A stretch of 64,000 nucleotides of DNA from Fremontodendron californicum (GCA_030761205.1 JAULJL010000010.1:9519241-9583240); one strand, 5' to 3'; positions 34,840 to 46,813 are shown, numbered from the stretch's first letter. Made by a program: numbers and translations. Notes: generated by a model from the sequence alone, not told the origin.

Positions 34840-35794
34840 ATTGATATATAGGATGTAATGTTGTTACCTATACCCTCCCAGAAAATGTGATGTTTTTTGT
34901 ATATATAATTTTGTAATATAAAAGTATAAATGTAAATAAGTTGTTGATTTCCATCTCTTCATCATAAGAAATCTATTTTTTCTTTCAATTGATTTATCCA
35001 TGACAATAATGTGCTGCAAATTGGGATGAACAATGAGCTCCCGTTTAGCTCCGGATGTACTTCAAAATGACTTTCCTTGGTGAAACATTATCTTTTCTGT
35101 GCGGTATTAAACAATAACTGTAGTAGCATCAATGCATCATGGTGACTTGGTGAGAATTCTTGAATTGTGTCTTACTCTTTAACAATCGGCATATCAACTG
35201 AGAGAGAGAGAGAGAGAGAGCTACCTATCAGGCATCAGCCCATCCCTTAAGTTCCTTCTTCAACTTTACTTGTCTTAGTCACAGATAACTTTCCCTTAGT
35301 ATCCTTGTAAGCTTAGCATTGGTGGTTAGTTTTAATATGTCAAAGTTGGTACAAAGATTGCTGAAGATGGGAAACTATGATCGCCAATGCTTCTGCCAAT
35401 GTCAATATCGTCAACAGCTGCAGTACCATGACCGGTCTTCTGGTTTCCAAATATCTGCTTGGCTAATATTAAATCTTGAAGCCTGCTATGGTATACATTG
35501 AATTTGGATAATTCATGCTCTAGTAGATTTCATTTCACAGTACTTCCTTTCAGGTGGACATTAACCAAAGTAATGAATGAATGACACAAGTGAATCCATT
35601 ACATTGCTGCACTGACTTTCTTGCTGTCTTACAATATTTGCAACTGATGGTGAGTTAGAGCCATGTTATACCATGGAAATAGAAAAATCAATGTCATATA
35701 TGCATCATTGAAAACTGTGGGTTTCCACTTTTGAAGACAGGTTAACAATCTCTCATAGTTGAGTTTCTCAGATTGAAAGCTTGCCCAAGTTTGT
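34840..35794. other. Unassigned DNA with a GA microsatellite
   Basis: No gene was recognised. A pure (GA)n run lies at 35,200-35,220. A minus-strand stretch near 35,020-35,060 could encode KRELIVHPNLQHIIVMDKS, but it has no open context or known domain. It may be decayed transposon sequence. Confidence 0.35.
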
Positions 35795-36271
35795 CCCGGC
35801 CTGAAATATGTGCTTCAAATTTTGCTTAAACCCATCTATATTTATAAATGGATAGTCCAACCCAATTTAGGCCCGCTCATATTATTTTTTTTCTTAAAAA
35901 AATTAATTTTTATTTAATTTTTAGTAATTTTATATATATTTTTTCTTTTATTAAGTTCTTAAACATTGACAACTTAACATATTTTTTTTAATGCTTACAC
36001 TATAATATTTATATATTTAATCTTTATATGACATAAATTACATAATATTTATAAAAATAAAATAAAATATTATTTAATTAGAAAACGGGCCGGGCCGAGC
36101 ACCGACCTTGAAAGTTGAAGCCAAGGCTCAACCCATTTTTTAAACGGGCCTCATTTTTTTGCCGAAATCCATTTTTCGAGCCTAATATTTTTTTCCATGC
36201 CCTCCTAAATATCGGAAGGGCCTTCGGGCTTGGACAAGTAGCTCGGCCATTGGACAGGTCTACAAGCCACC
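35795..36271. mobile_element. Degenerate hAT-like MITE next to LINE fragment
   Basis: The right end, reverse-complemented, reads TAGACCTGTCCAATGGCC, and the left has a related CAAGTTTGTCCCGGCC. The interior has a mirrored GGGCC/GGCCC-rich pair around an AT-rich core (35,880-36,070), including CGGGCCGGGCCGAGC. This resembles the intact hAT MITE at 36,669-36,931 in style. It abuts LINE coding sequence at 36,272. A clean duplication was not found. Confidence 0.5.
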
Positions 36272-37025
36272 GTCCAATTTCGAGACACAAAGTGTATCCC
36301 AATTGAGGCAGTGTATTTTGTTTTTCACTGTGCCATCACCCCACCAAAACTTGGAGATCACCATGTCCAGCTCGTGCACAAAACGTTTTGGGAATTTAAA
36401 GCAGCTCATTGCATACACTCGGACAGCCTGAGCTACAGCTTGAATTAGAATCGCTTTACCTGCAAAAGAGAGGAGCTTACCATGCCATCCTTGTCATCTT
36501 TGCTACAGTCTATCCTTCAAGACTTGAGAGGATTTTACGAGAGTTATCGAGCAAAGCAACCTATTTCTTTGCTCTCCCAATCATGATAGGCAACCCCAAA
36601 TAATGATCTTTTGAGAGGATTTTATGAACTCCAAACATCTCATAATATATTCCTTTAGCTCATTGGGCTAAACCTGCTCACGGGTAGGGTAGCCCGACAG
36701 GCCCAACCCGTATTAGGCCAGGTCTGGGTAAGAAATTCTTGTTTCAGGCCGGCCCAGCCCGGAACAGTGTTTTAGGAATTAAAATAATATTATTTTATTT
36801 AATTTTAATTATAAAAAAAATATTAATAATTTTTTTAAATGTAATGAACAGTGCTCATAGGCCGGCGGGCCGGGCCTGGGCAAGGACTTTGAAAAAATTT
36901 CGGGCCTTGGCCCAGCCCATGAGCACCTCTACATTGGGCATGTTCGTGCTAAAGAGAATTGCAGACTTATCCACATTTACAAGTTGGCCCGAAGATGCTT
37001 CATATTTGTGGAGAACTGTTGTCGG
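36272..37025 (-). pseudogene. LINE reverse-transcriptase fragment, split by a MITE
   Basis: The minus strand reads VLHKYEASSGQLVNVDKSA and FSTNMPN down to 36,940. Beyond the inserted MITE it continues ELKEYIMRCLEFIK, then after frameshifts GLPIMIGRAKK, a GKAILIQAVAQA block, YAMSCFKFPKRFV and WWGDGTVKNK. This is the part of plant L1-type LINE polymerases after the catalytic centre (thumb and following region). Several frameshifts and stops show it is dead. It is truncated at both ends. Confidence 0.85.
36669..36931. mobile_element. hAT MITE (263 bp) with exact 8-bp duplication
   Basis: The ends are TAAACCTGCTCACGGG and, reverse-complemented, TAGAGGTGCTCATGGGC. CATTGGGC flanks it on both sides (36,661-36,668 and 36,932-36,939). 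Removing the element and one duplication restores continuous LINE reading (NMPN followed by ELKE), which confirms the insertion point. Inside are GGCCC/GGGCC-rich arms around an AT core. Confidence 0.95.
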
Positions 37026-37207
37026 TTTTAACCATGCAAGTGCACGTATCATTGACAAGTAATAAAATGAAGAGTAGAGTATCGTTCCCATGAGAAATTG
37101 TGCCAAAAACTTGTTGTCGGTTTTAACCACGCAAGTGCACGTATCGTTGACAAGTAATAAAGTGAAGAGTAGAGTATCGTTCCTACGAGGAATTGTTACC
37201 AAATTCG
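37018..37207. repeat. Two-copy 95-bp tandem repeat
   Basis: GTCGGTTTTAACCA(T/C)GCAAG followed by TGCACGTATC, GACAAGTAATAAA and GAGTATCGTTCC occurs at 37,021 and again at 37,116. The word order is common in non-coding parts of plant LTR elements. The copies differ at several bases. Confidence 0.85.
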
Positions 37208-38682
37208 TTAAGTACTAAAATTAACACAACTTAATCTTATTCAAACAAATGATTAAAGATTGTTAAATAAAAACTAAATAAAATAATAAACAAAGAAAGT
37301 AAATTAAAAGATAGATTAATTAATTGAGAAAAACTTAGGATTACAATTTCCCTCAACATTTCATATAAACCTCTCCTACCCTCTTAACTTGACTAATGAT
37401 ATTGATTTTTTAACATAGAGTTCTAATCTATTTGTAAGTATCTTCCGATGATCTTATAAAAATATATCTCTTAACCAATTAACTATATTCCTATGATAAT
37501 TGAATTAAAGAGAAACTCATTAAGCTTAGACTCTAAAATTGGTTACGCATGACACGTAAGAGTATTTCTACCGTACATGCAACTCAATTCATCATAATAA
37601 ATGAATATGAAACACATGTTATTCAAACCATGTCTAACACTAAACTCCCTTTTCCAAGGTATCTAGGTTACCAAATCAATCTAATTGGTAGCTAAGCAAT
37701 TAGAAACATTAGAACAAGATTGAATAAACAACATCAAATATCATTAAATCAAGCTAGAGAGTCATATAATCCAAAACTACATGTTGAGTTCCATTTAAAT
37801 CATAGAAAAAAAAATTAGTTCATGCTAAATAATGAAAACATAAAACAAAGGAGCTTCACCATCATAAATATTACAAGAAAGATAAAGAAGATTAAGGGAT
37901 AAGAGAAAACTAAGGTTTGTCAGGTCTTCAGTCTTCAATCTCCCAAAATCTCTCTAGCCCTTTGCAAACTTGTGGTGGCTGCTCTCCTCTTAAGAAAATT
38001 AGGTTATTTAAAAGCTAAGAAGTGTAAAAGCTAGGATCCTAAGGGTTCCTATTTATAGAGCTCTTAAAAGCCTGAAGAAAGAAAACTTTGTGGCCAAGTA
38101 ACTGCTTCCAGCTTGGACTTTCCATATATGAGCAGATTCTCTCCTTCTTGCTTTAGGACTCTACAAAAATAGAAAAAAAATATTAAATTAATAACTAATT
38201 TAAACATAAAATAAATAATTAAAAATAATATAAAAACAACTAAAAAATAATTAACTAAATGTTTAAACTACAAGGACTTAGCTAATTTAAATATACAAAA
38301 TATGGTAAAATAACTCTATTTCATAGAATTATCACACCCCAAACTTAAGATTTTGCTAGTCCTCGAGCAAAACAAAACAAAACAACACAAATGAAATAAA
38401 CTAAATAAAACGAATCAAACATAGCTAGAGATAAATGCACTTAAATAATGATTCCCTTAATAGTCCTCAAAATTTATCTCAAAATTCCAACTCAAAGTAG
38501 AACATAAACATAATCCAAATTCATGATTCAATTCAATCGTATGACTCATGCTCGAATAGATTTTCAGTGTGTGTGTGAATAATCTCTTTGCAAATCATTG
38601 CATACAATTCGAATAAGTTTATGTCAATGCAAAATACTAATTAGTACTAGATTATCATATGTTTGCTTTTCATCTTTCTCTC
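37208..38682. other. Non-coding remnant of an older LTR element
   Basis: No gene. The words CACCCCAAACTTAAGATTTTGC and CTAGTCCTCGAGCAAAAC (38,335-38,375) are typical of the reverse strand of non-coding regions in Athila-type elements. The equivalent CCCCCAAACTTAAAAC lies on the far side of the big retrotransposon at about 58,208. This suggests one older element was split by that insertion. Confidence 0.4.
38678..38682. other. Target-site duplication CTCTC, left
   Basis: CTCTC immediately precedes the 5' LTR and is matched by CTCTC at 57,291-57,295 immediately after the 3' LTR. The five-base length fits Ty3/gypsy integration. The site is a CT-rich stretch. Confidence 0.95.
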
Positions 38683-38812
38683 TGTAGACACCTAATTTTG
38701 TCCGGACCACTAAACAGGTATGTTTTCTTCCCATATTGATGTTCCCAAGTGTAAAAAGACTGTTTTCATCCTGCAGGTGGTACTCCGAGACTTAGTTTAA
38801 GAGGGCGAGCAC

Positions 38813-38902
38813 AAAAAGTCAAACTTGAAAAAAAGTCAACCCCGAAAAAGTCAACCCCAAAAAAGTCAACCCCAGAAAGTCAACTACTGAAAAAGTCAAC
38901 CC
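38813..38902 (+). promoter_or_regulatory. W-box array in 5' LTR
   Basis: Six AGTCAA words, mostly as AAAAAGTCAACCCC, lie about 130 bp inside the LTR. The reverse strand gives TTGACT, the WRKY core. The position in U3 upstream of the TATA box would allow a role in transcription; this is inferred. Confidence 0.6.
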
Positions 38903-39377
38903 ACTTTCAAAATCAAGATTTTAAGTTCAATTGAAAAATGGTGAAAGAATTCTGATAATCCGAGGTCTACATTGAAAGATATGGAGTTCGAAAGTTGGGA
39001 TTTGGAGATTCAGTAGAAAGGAAACCCTAATCCGAGAAATTTGGGGAAAAGTGCTTAAACGATCAAACTGGTCGAAATTGAAGGTTCCAAATGAAAGATA
39101 AGCACTGACTACGGGTAATGGAGAAGTCACTTGCAAGAAAAACCGAAAAAAAAGTCAATCCGGGAGAAAACCGAGAATTAAGGTTTTTAGTAGATTTCGG
39201 TGAAATCGGGAAGAATCACAGAAATGGCCCGACTTGGTAAGAAAAAAGCCCCCAATGGATGAGGAATGATTAAAAAGGATGGCCCAAGGCTCAGATTGAA
39301 GAAAATCTGAAAATCGGACTTGTTTTGAGCAAAACCAGGTTTCGGAGGTTAAACGGTAAAATTGGAAAAATTTGGGA

Positions 39378-39990
39378 AAAATAGCAAATGGACTCCGAAA
39401 ATTATGGAAAATTTGTCAATCTCATTCTTAAATCATTTGAAAGAGATTGGAGAAAGAAAATCTTGATTCCGAGTTCGTTTGCAAAGTGGCCAAATCCCGG
39501 GCTTCTTATGCAGTAATTCAAAAAGATAAATCCCGGAAAAATAGCAAATGGACTCCAAAAATTCTGAAATTTGGCAAATCTCATTTTTAAATTATTTGGA
39601 AGAGATTGGCGAAAGAAAATCTTGATTCCGAGTTCGTTTGCAAAATGGCCAAATCCCGGGCCTCCTATGCAGTAATTCAAGCCGATAAATCCCAAAAAAA
39701 TACCAAATGAGCTCCAAAAATTATGAAAACTTCCAGATCACACTTTTTAATTATTTTTAAGAGATTGGTGAAGAAAAATCTTGATTTGGAGCTCGTTTAA
39801 AAAATGGTAAAATGTAGGGGCATAAAAGGGCATTTTTGGGAAGAAAAAATCCAAATAAATAGCAAACGGACTCGGATAATTTTGAAAACTTCCAGAACTC
39901 AATATTTTATTATTTTGGAAGTATTAAAAAAAGAAAAATTGAATTTGGAGTCCGTTTGATATTTATTTGCATCCGGGGGGCAAAATGGTC
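39378..39990 (+). repeat. About 160-bp U3 subrepeats, four copies
   Basis: AAATAGCAAATGGACTCC or close variants start units at about 39,378, 39,537, 39,697 and 39,855. Each continues with AGAGATTGG, GAAAGAAAATC and GAGTTCGTTTGC words. The same array is present in the 3' LTR (from about 53,180) and in the LTR at 61,984. Confidence 0.85.
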
Positions 39991-40337
39991 ATTTCACCCA
40001 AGCAACCGAAAAGGGCTTTTTTGGCCCTTCAAAAAAATCAGAGTTGGGCTGGAAAAGAGAAGTGCTGGCATGCCCAAGCCCAAAGAAAGGAGGAAGCTTC
40101 TAATTTTTTTTTTTAATCAAGTGGTTAAAAATCAAGAGTTAGTTAACCATTCTCTTTGATCAAGCCATGGTGATTAAACCACATAGGTTAAGAAAGATGT
40201 CAACATTATTTTTGCATAGCTGTAATTTGAGAGGGCTGAGATGCTAATCTAAAGGTGGTAATTTCATGACTTTTCATCTTGAATTATTGGCCATTTGATG
40301 GAAATTAGGTTACACAAAAATGACAAAATCTTGGAGG

Positions 40338-40345
40338 CTATATAA
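40338..40345 (+). promoter_or_regulatory. LTR TATA box
   Basis: CTATATAA is followed within 35 bp by CATTAAGGCTAGCC and a G10 run. It is the only good TATA match between the U3 subrepeats and the downstream LTR body, and it would place the U3/R boundary near 40,370. The same sequence is at about 54,140 in the 3' LTR. Confidence 0.55.
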
Positions 40346-41637
40346 CCATGCATTAAGGCTAGCCCTAAGGGGGGGGGGAGGCAGATTTTGGTTTCTTCTT
40401 TTCCATTTTGGCTGATTTCTCTTAGTTTTTCTTAGTTTTTATCTTCTTGGTTGAGAGCAAAAAAAGAAAAGTTTAGAAAAAAAGGAAAGTTTGAAGAGAA
40501 AAGCTTGAAATATTAGCTTCTTGAGGTTGCTCTTGAGCACCAACTCTTGCACTTTCATTTTCTATTCTTGTTTTTTGCTATTTTAATCTCTACTTGGTGA
40601 GTTTTCATTTTAAAATAATATTTCTTGTTCTTCCTTCATTTCCTTTCTTAAGTATTTTTTTTTACATTTTTTTTACAATAAAATCACCATGGCCAAATGG
40701 CCTACATTATTTATTTTAAGTTGTTGTTTCAATTCATTTTACCATATTGTTTATGCTATTTTCTTTGTTTTTGATGTTTTAAGTGTTATGTTATTTCATG
40801 TTCTTAAGTTATATTTAATTTGGTTGCTTTGTTTGTTGCCATTTATGTCTTAGATATCATGTTTTTGCATTTTTAATTTTCTGTTTTCATGTTGTTTAAA
40901 TTTGAGCATGTTTTAGAGTTAGCATATTAAGTGTTTGTGAAAATGCTTGTGTGATCCTTTGCATGATTCTTGTTTTATATCTTAGTGAGCATGTTTTAGA
41001 TTTGGTATATTAGGTGTTTGTGAAAATGCTTGTGTGATTTTTGTGTTATGACTTAGTTTTTCATGCTAGCATATCAAGTGTTTGTGAAAATGCCATGCTT
41101 GTTGGAGCTTGAGGCCATTTGGCTACTCCATGTGTTTTGCATTGTGTGTTGTATTTTTGTCATGCTAGTTGTTAGGTTTTTGCATTTGCATGATATTTGG
41201 TTGGATTTTTGAATTAAGCATGCCTTGTGTTTGTGAAAATGCCATGCATATCTTAGGTCTAGGTTGCATTTATTGCCATGCAAGTTCATGTTAGGTCTAG
41301 GCCATATTATTTATGTCATGCATTTTCCTTATATTTAGTTTTAAATCCATGCATTTCATGCATTATGTTTGCTGCATTATTTCATGCATTTCATGTTCAT
41401 ACCACTTGAATAATGACTTGAGCCAATTGATGGTTCAAAGTCATGCTCTCTTGAGCACACTTGTGGAAAATTAAGTTTGTCAAGTTGATTATTCTACCTT
41501 TGTGATTTTTTTTACTTAGCCATTTTTTATCTAACTTTCAAAAAGTCCTAGCTACTGCTTTCAAGTCATTTTATGAGTTTCAAATATTTTTACTTTGATT
41601 TTTAAATGATTTTATCAAAGACAAAAAAATGTGCTGG

Positions 41638-42285
41638 CAAAACAGTTTTTTCTCCTCCAAAAACTCGTACATCTCTGATTTTTCTGGGAATTCATCTTTG
41701 ATCAGAAAATTAAGCCGATTTTTTATCGTGTAGTTTTACATGTCCTGAGTCTCCAGTAATATTTTCAGAATTTTTGGAATTTTTAGAAATAGGGTAAAAA
41801 ATCGTGGATTAAAACTGGACAGTGGAGTCAGAATTGAATTTAAAGAAAAACAAAGCAGTTTTTTCTCCTCCAAAAACTCGTACATCTCTGATTTTTCTGG
41901 GAATTCATTTTTGATCAGCAAATTAAGCCGATTTTTTATCGTGTAGTTTTACATGTCCTGAGTCTCCAGTAATTTTTTCAGAATGTTTGGAATTTTTAAA
42001 AATAGGGTAAAAAATCGTGGATTAAAACTGGACAGTGGAGTCAGAATTGAATTTAAAGAAAAACAAAGCAGTTTTTTTTCTCCTCCAAAAAACTCATATA
42101 TCTCTGATTTTTCTGGGAATTCATATTTGATTCAAAAATTAAGCCGATTTTTTCTCGTGTAGTTTTACATGTCCTGAGTCTCCAGTATTTTTTTTCAGAA
42201 TTTTTGGAATTTTTAAAAATAGGGTAAAAAATCGTGGATTAAAACTGGACAGTGGAGTCAGAATTGAATTTAAAGAGAAACCATT
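41638..42285 (+). repeat. Three 212-bp tandem repeats in the LTR
   Basis: CAGTTTTTTCTCCTCC starts units near 41,644, 41,858 and 42,069. Each holds GATTTTTCTGGGAATTCAT, TTTTACATGTCCTGAG and GGACAGTGGAGTCAG. The 3' LTR has the same three (55,446, 55,660, 55,871), while the solo LTR (about 19,560-19,860) and the inverted LTR (about 61,430-61,640) have one copy. Confidence 0.9.
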
Positions 42286-43490
42286 TTTCTGTTTTGGTTA
42301 ATTTACTTAGAGTGGGCTGATTAGGAGGGTTAGCTACTGACTTAGGATGATTTCTAAGCCCTTTTAAACTCTAAAATGATTTTTCAAGTCCCGGGTTAAA
42401 GGTAGTCAAGTCCGGATTTTTTAAACTTAGGAAATTAGAGCCATTTAAAAAAAAATTAGCCCAGTTTTTATTGTTAATTCAAGCTTTTCAAAATTGTTTT
42501 CAAACAATCACAAAGTATTTTGGTTTTAGAATATTTAATTTGACATATTTTCCTAAGGTAGCCGGATATCTTTTTAGATATACGGATTTCCTTAATTAAA
42601 GGAAAAAATACATTTCATGCATTGCATTTTTATTTTTATGCATATTATATGATAGCATTATTTTATTCCATGTCATTTAAATTATATGCCATATCATTCA
42701 TGTTTGCCATGTCATTTAGGTTGCATTATGTTATTTAGATTTTGCTATGTCATTTTATTTATGTCATGCATATACATATTCATTTATTTTAAATGTTTTC
42801 AAAAAGATAATGGTTTTCAATAAAAAATATAAAGATATTCCCGAGTTAAAATAATTCATGAGTTCTCTACCGGGTTTGCTGGAGGGAATATCATCAATTA
42901 TCATTAATAAAGGAATATCTTTCTTTCAAAAAAGAGAATGATTCGAAAAGTTTTCCAAAACTAATAAAAATTTCTATATTTTGCCACGTTTGTTGGGGAA
43001 TATAGGAAAATTTTGAATTTATAAATTCCGGATCATTTTCAATAAAAAATGGAATTATTTTTTTTTAAATTGGGAATTAACTTGAAATACTAAATTTAAA
43101 ACCAACTTTTACCGAGACTTGAGATAATACAAGATTAATAAGGTACCGATTTATACGGGCGTTGTGGGGGTGCTAATCCTTCCCCGCACGTAACCGACTC
43201 CCGAACCCGCTTCTTTGATTTCTCTGGTTTAAAACGCAGACTTGAAATTGGTTTTTAAAATGTTTTAATTAATTTTTAAAATATTTTATAAAACCGGTTT
43301 TAATAGGTGGCCGATCACACCTAGCTAAAAAAGATTGGTGGCGACTCCATGTCTTTTAAGGTCATTTTCAAAACCTTCATTTTTTTTAGAGGAATTAAGT
43401 CGACTTTTCCTCGGTTTTTTTTATGTCACGCCTAACGAATAATAAAGTCTTGCGATGAGACTCGTCGTTATTTTTTAGGTTGCGACAGCT

Positions 43491-43508
43491 TGGCGACTCC
43501 ACTGGGGA
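43491..43508 (+). other. Primer-binding site, tRNA-Arg type
   Basis: TGGCGACTCCACTGGGGA begins four bases after the LTR ends in GCGACA. It is complementary to the 3' end of plant tRNA-Arg including CCA (from memory of the tRNA). Arg priming is a hallmark of Ogre/Tat elements. Confidence 0.85.
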
Positions 43509-45038
43509 ATATTAGAGAGTCAGGCCTAGAATTAGTCGTGTGTTATCAAAGTCTCGGTTTTGTTGGTTTTATTGGTATTTAATTTTAATTCCCATATTTT
43601 TTTTTAATAAGGAGAATTTTGAAAATAATAAAATATTTTTAAATATGTTCATACTCATGTGCATGCATTTTATTATTGTTCTCTAGCTATTTAAGGTTGT
43701 ATATTATAACTGCTTGTCGGTTAATGCGTTACACTATTCTTGAATGTTTTAATTGTTAGGACATTTAGAATAAGGTTTGTAGAATAGGTGGTGACAGGTT
43801 TGTTTTGTTTCTCCACACACACTACACGTGCATTTGCATAACATGAATCCTCTACCCGGGTTCCGTCCTTTTAAGTGTAAGTAAAGTAACTAAGCCTTCG
43901 TGATTGATCCTCCGTATGGGCTAGTGAAACACTTTCGGAGTATAAAGTACCTAATGCCTTCGTGATAATCCTCCGTACGGGCATAGGAAAATATACTCTA
44001 ACGAATTGAACCCGCTTTTATCGGGGTGCCTTACTAGCCTTCACCGGCGACAGTGAGGAACAATTCGGGGCCTTAGAACCGATTCACCCTCATATAGTGA
44101 ACCTAGGCGAAGCCATCCCGAATTTCCGTTAGATATACCGAAAATAGGAACACATGGAGGGACATTTCTAAACTTTTTGTTACCTGTTTTACACTCCGAA
44201 TAAGTGTGGTAGATCGGGCAACGATGTACGTACATCGCCCGTAATAAATGTGATACTCTGCCTCGAAGGCATCGTGATGCCTAAATAAGCAGATATTGCT
44301 GGGGCAGATGTTCATTAGCTGTTTTTTTTAAATAAAAAAATCCTTTTTCAAGCATTTTTGCATGTGGCACATTTCATGCATGTGTAAATAGAGCATGTAC
44401 ATTTTTGGTTGTGTTATTGATCTCATTCTTTGCAATAAACAGTTGGTAATTTCATTTGATGATTTCATAAAACAGGTAGTGTCACATGAACATTTCCATA
44501 TGGTACCATAGTGGGATCCACCCTGAAATTCTTTTGAAAATAATGTGATTGGTTTTTCATAAATAAAAAAAAAACACAAAAAAAAAGCATGTTAAAAAAA
44601 ATCATAAATTAGGAGGCAAATCTTGCATAATGAGATTTTTGAATAATCAAGATTTAGGTCCTACCAATTTCGTGTAATCATTGGTTAATTTATTTGTGTC
44701 ATTTTGACATCGTGTTACAGTCATAACATGCATGATTATTCATTGTAGAATACATTTGTGATATACATGGTCATTCTTTGTACCTACCTTTGTATTAATT
44801 CATTTATTCTTAGCATGTATCATTTTGACATCATAGCATGCATGGTCATTCATTGTAGGACACGTTTATAACATGCATAGTCATTATCTGTATATACCTG
44901 GCATTAGATTGCATTCATAACATACATAGTCATCATAATTTCTCTGTATATGTTCATGCATTAACCTTCAGTTTATTCATGCACATAGGAATAGAGCATG
45001 TACATTCATAATCTTAATCTCATGACATTTTCATTTGC
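43509..45038 (+). other. Long untranslated leader before ORF1
   Basis: No ORF of note. Two similar blocks, GCCTTCGTGATTGATCCTCC and GCCTTCGTGATAATCCTCCG, lie near 43,890-43,980. From about 44,700 there are dispersed CATTCAT.ACATGCAT repeats, including GCATTCATAACATACATAGT at 44,911, which also occur before the second ORF. The leader probably holds packaging signals. Confidence 0.5.
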
Positions 45039-45983
45039 ATGAAAGGGGTTCGAGATATGAGGAATGAATCGGAGGAACGATTGGGTGCTTTGGAACGCAA
45101 TCAAGATGAATATGGACATGAAATACGAGAGGTGAAGGAACAACTTGCCAAATTGCTGAAAATGGTTGAGGATATGGGTAACAGTAAAGGTGAACTTTCT
45201 CAGGGCTTCGCATCATCTTCAGATCAACCAAAACCATTAGGTCCAGAACATACAATCCTTGCTGGATCCTGCACTTGTCAATGCCACAAAGGTTGCAATC
45301 CTGATGAAATTGTGGACAAAATCATGAAAATAATTAAACATGAAAGCCTGATACCAAAGACAGAAACCTCGAATCCAGTACCATACCTGCAAACTGTTCT
45401 AGGTCCAAACCAGTATCCCCACCCTACTATGGTCCAATCGTCCATTGGGACGACCCCTACGGGATTCCTGAATCCGACTCCATCGTTACCAACTACCAGT
45501 TCATACTATTTCCCTCATCAATCACCTTATCCAGTACCTGAGATAGGAAGCTATGTACAACCTCCAAAAGCCCCGTGTCCAAATCCATACCCTTACCATG
45601 CTGTTCCGCCACATCCCCATGTAAACACTCCGGTTCGAACCTTAGTGCTACCACCAAGTGCCCCAACTCCTAGGCCATATGTGACTAAGAAACGATCCCA
45701 GAATAAGACCCAAATGCATTTTGATCCCATTCCAATCAGCTACCAAGAGCTCCTCCCTATACTGATCCAAAATCACATGGTTGCCTGTGTCCCATTGAAA
45801 CCCCTGTTACCACCATATCCAATGTGGTATAATCCAAATGAAAGATGTGATTATCACTGTGGAATTGTTGGCCATAGCATCGAAGATTGTATAGCAGTCA
45901 AAAGGAAAGTGCAAGCTCTCATAGATGCCAAGTGGTTGGATCCAACGACACTGATTGATAAAGGACTGGGAAAACGCCATTAG
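45039..45983 (+). CDS. gag-like ORF1 without capsid core
   Basis: This is a 314-residue frame. Residues about 7-50 form a charged coiled coil (SEERLGALERNQDEYGHEI onward). A Cys-rich patch CTCQCHKGC lies at about 80-90, and residues about 105-215 are Pro/Tyr-rich. The C-terminus has IPISYQELLPILIQN and a zinc-knuckle variant CDYHCGIVGHSIEDC at 270-284. The same layout ends ORF2, but the alpha-helical gag (capsid) domain found there is absent. It may therefore modulate assembly or bind RNA rather than form particles; that is inferred. The start ATG was chosen because the coiled coil begins right after it. It ends with a clean TAG and no internal break. Confidence 0.75.
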   Translation: MKGVRDMRNESEERLGALERNQDEYGHEIREVKEQLAKLLKMVEDMGNSKGELSQGFASSSDQPKPLGPEHTILAGSCTCQCHKGCNPDEIVDKIMKIIKHESLIPKTETSNPVPYLQTVLGPNQYPHPTMVQSSIGTTPTGFLNPTPSLPTTSSYYFPHQSPYPVPEIGSYVQPPKAPCPNPYPYHAVPPHPHVNTPVRTLVLPPSAPTPRPYVTKKRSQNKTQMHFDPIPISYQELLPILIQNHMVACVPLKPLLPPYPMWYNPNERCDYHCGIVGHSIEDCIAVKRKVQALIDAKWLDPTTLIDKGLGKRH

Positions 45984-45999
45984 GATTGGGAGATTTACA

Positions 46000-46813
46000 G
46001 CATTGAAGTGGAAAGACTTCGGTCTTATATGATGTAATAGGATTTCACTTTTTCAGTAGCCGGCTCTTATAGCCTTAGGATGCTAGGAAGAATAAAGTGC
46101 TTGTAAAGACAATTTTAACTACTGCTCAAATTTTGTAAAACATGGTTTATACCATTGTGAACATTGATATGGGAATGAATTGAGTATGCTTCAAATTTAT
46201 AAGATGTTGATGATTAAGTTCCTCTGATTCTTATTTCCTCCGTGATATCTTCCCCTTTGCATTTTGCATCCCATCAATTATTTGTCAGGTTGCATTCATA
46301 ACAAACATAGTCAGCATAATTTCTTTGTATATGTTCATGCATTAATTTGCTTATTACATACATCATGTTAGCATTAGGTCGCATTCATGACACACATGGT
46401 TAGCATGGTTTTCTTTGTATATACTCTATATCAATCATTCATTGTTTGCATGTATCATAATTGACACCGTGTTGCATTCATAGGATATATGATCATTCAT
46501 TGGGAAACATGCTAAAATGCACATGATCAGTCATTGCATATATCCATGTGTTGATTTGTTTATTCTTTGTTTGCAACATGTTGGCATTGTGATTGCATTT
46601 ATCACATATATGGTCAGCATGTTTCCATTGTACATATCCATACATCATATTGTTTAGGCTTCACATGCATGAAATTGCATTCATGGCTCATTCATCATGA
46701 CATACATTTGGGGGAAATAAAATAGAAGTTGGCTTGGCTTTAGGAGTCTTTGAAAGAATTTCCATTTCAAATCAGAAGAAGTACTGAGTACACTTTTAAT
46801 ACAGGCCGGTGCT
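46000..46813 (+). other. Spacer between the two gag-like ORFs
   Basis: This is a non-coding stretch with repeats of GCATTCATAACAAACATAGT (46,292) and related forms near 46,381 and 46,465. They match the block upstream of ORF1 closely (GCATTCATAACATACATAGT with CATAATTTCT and GTATATGTTCATGCATTAA following). This supports duplication of a leader-plus-gag module. Confidence 0.6.

Larger units (their letters stand above)
38683..43486 (+). repeat. 5' LTR of the gag-only element
   Basis: Parts in order: W-box array (38,813-38,902), four 160-bp subrepeats (39,378-39,990), TATA box (40,338), poly-G run (40,370), GTGTTTGTGAAAATGC repeats (40,930-41,240), three 212-bp repeats (41,638-42,285), a short CCATGTCATT patch (42,650-42,780) and the conserved U5 block (43,155-43,227). 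Small ORFs on either strand have no domains. Confidence 0.95.

Noticed and set aside
39402..39695. 97-codon minus ORF present in both LTRs and partly in the third LTR
   Set aside because: It follows the 160-bp U3 subrepeats (internal protein repetition mirrors them) and its presence in several copies reflects LTR identity, not coding constraint.
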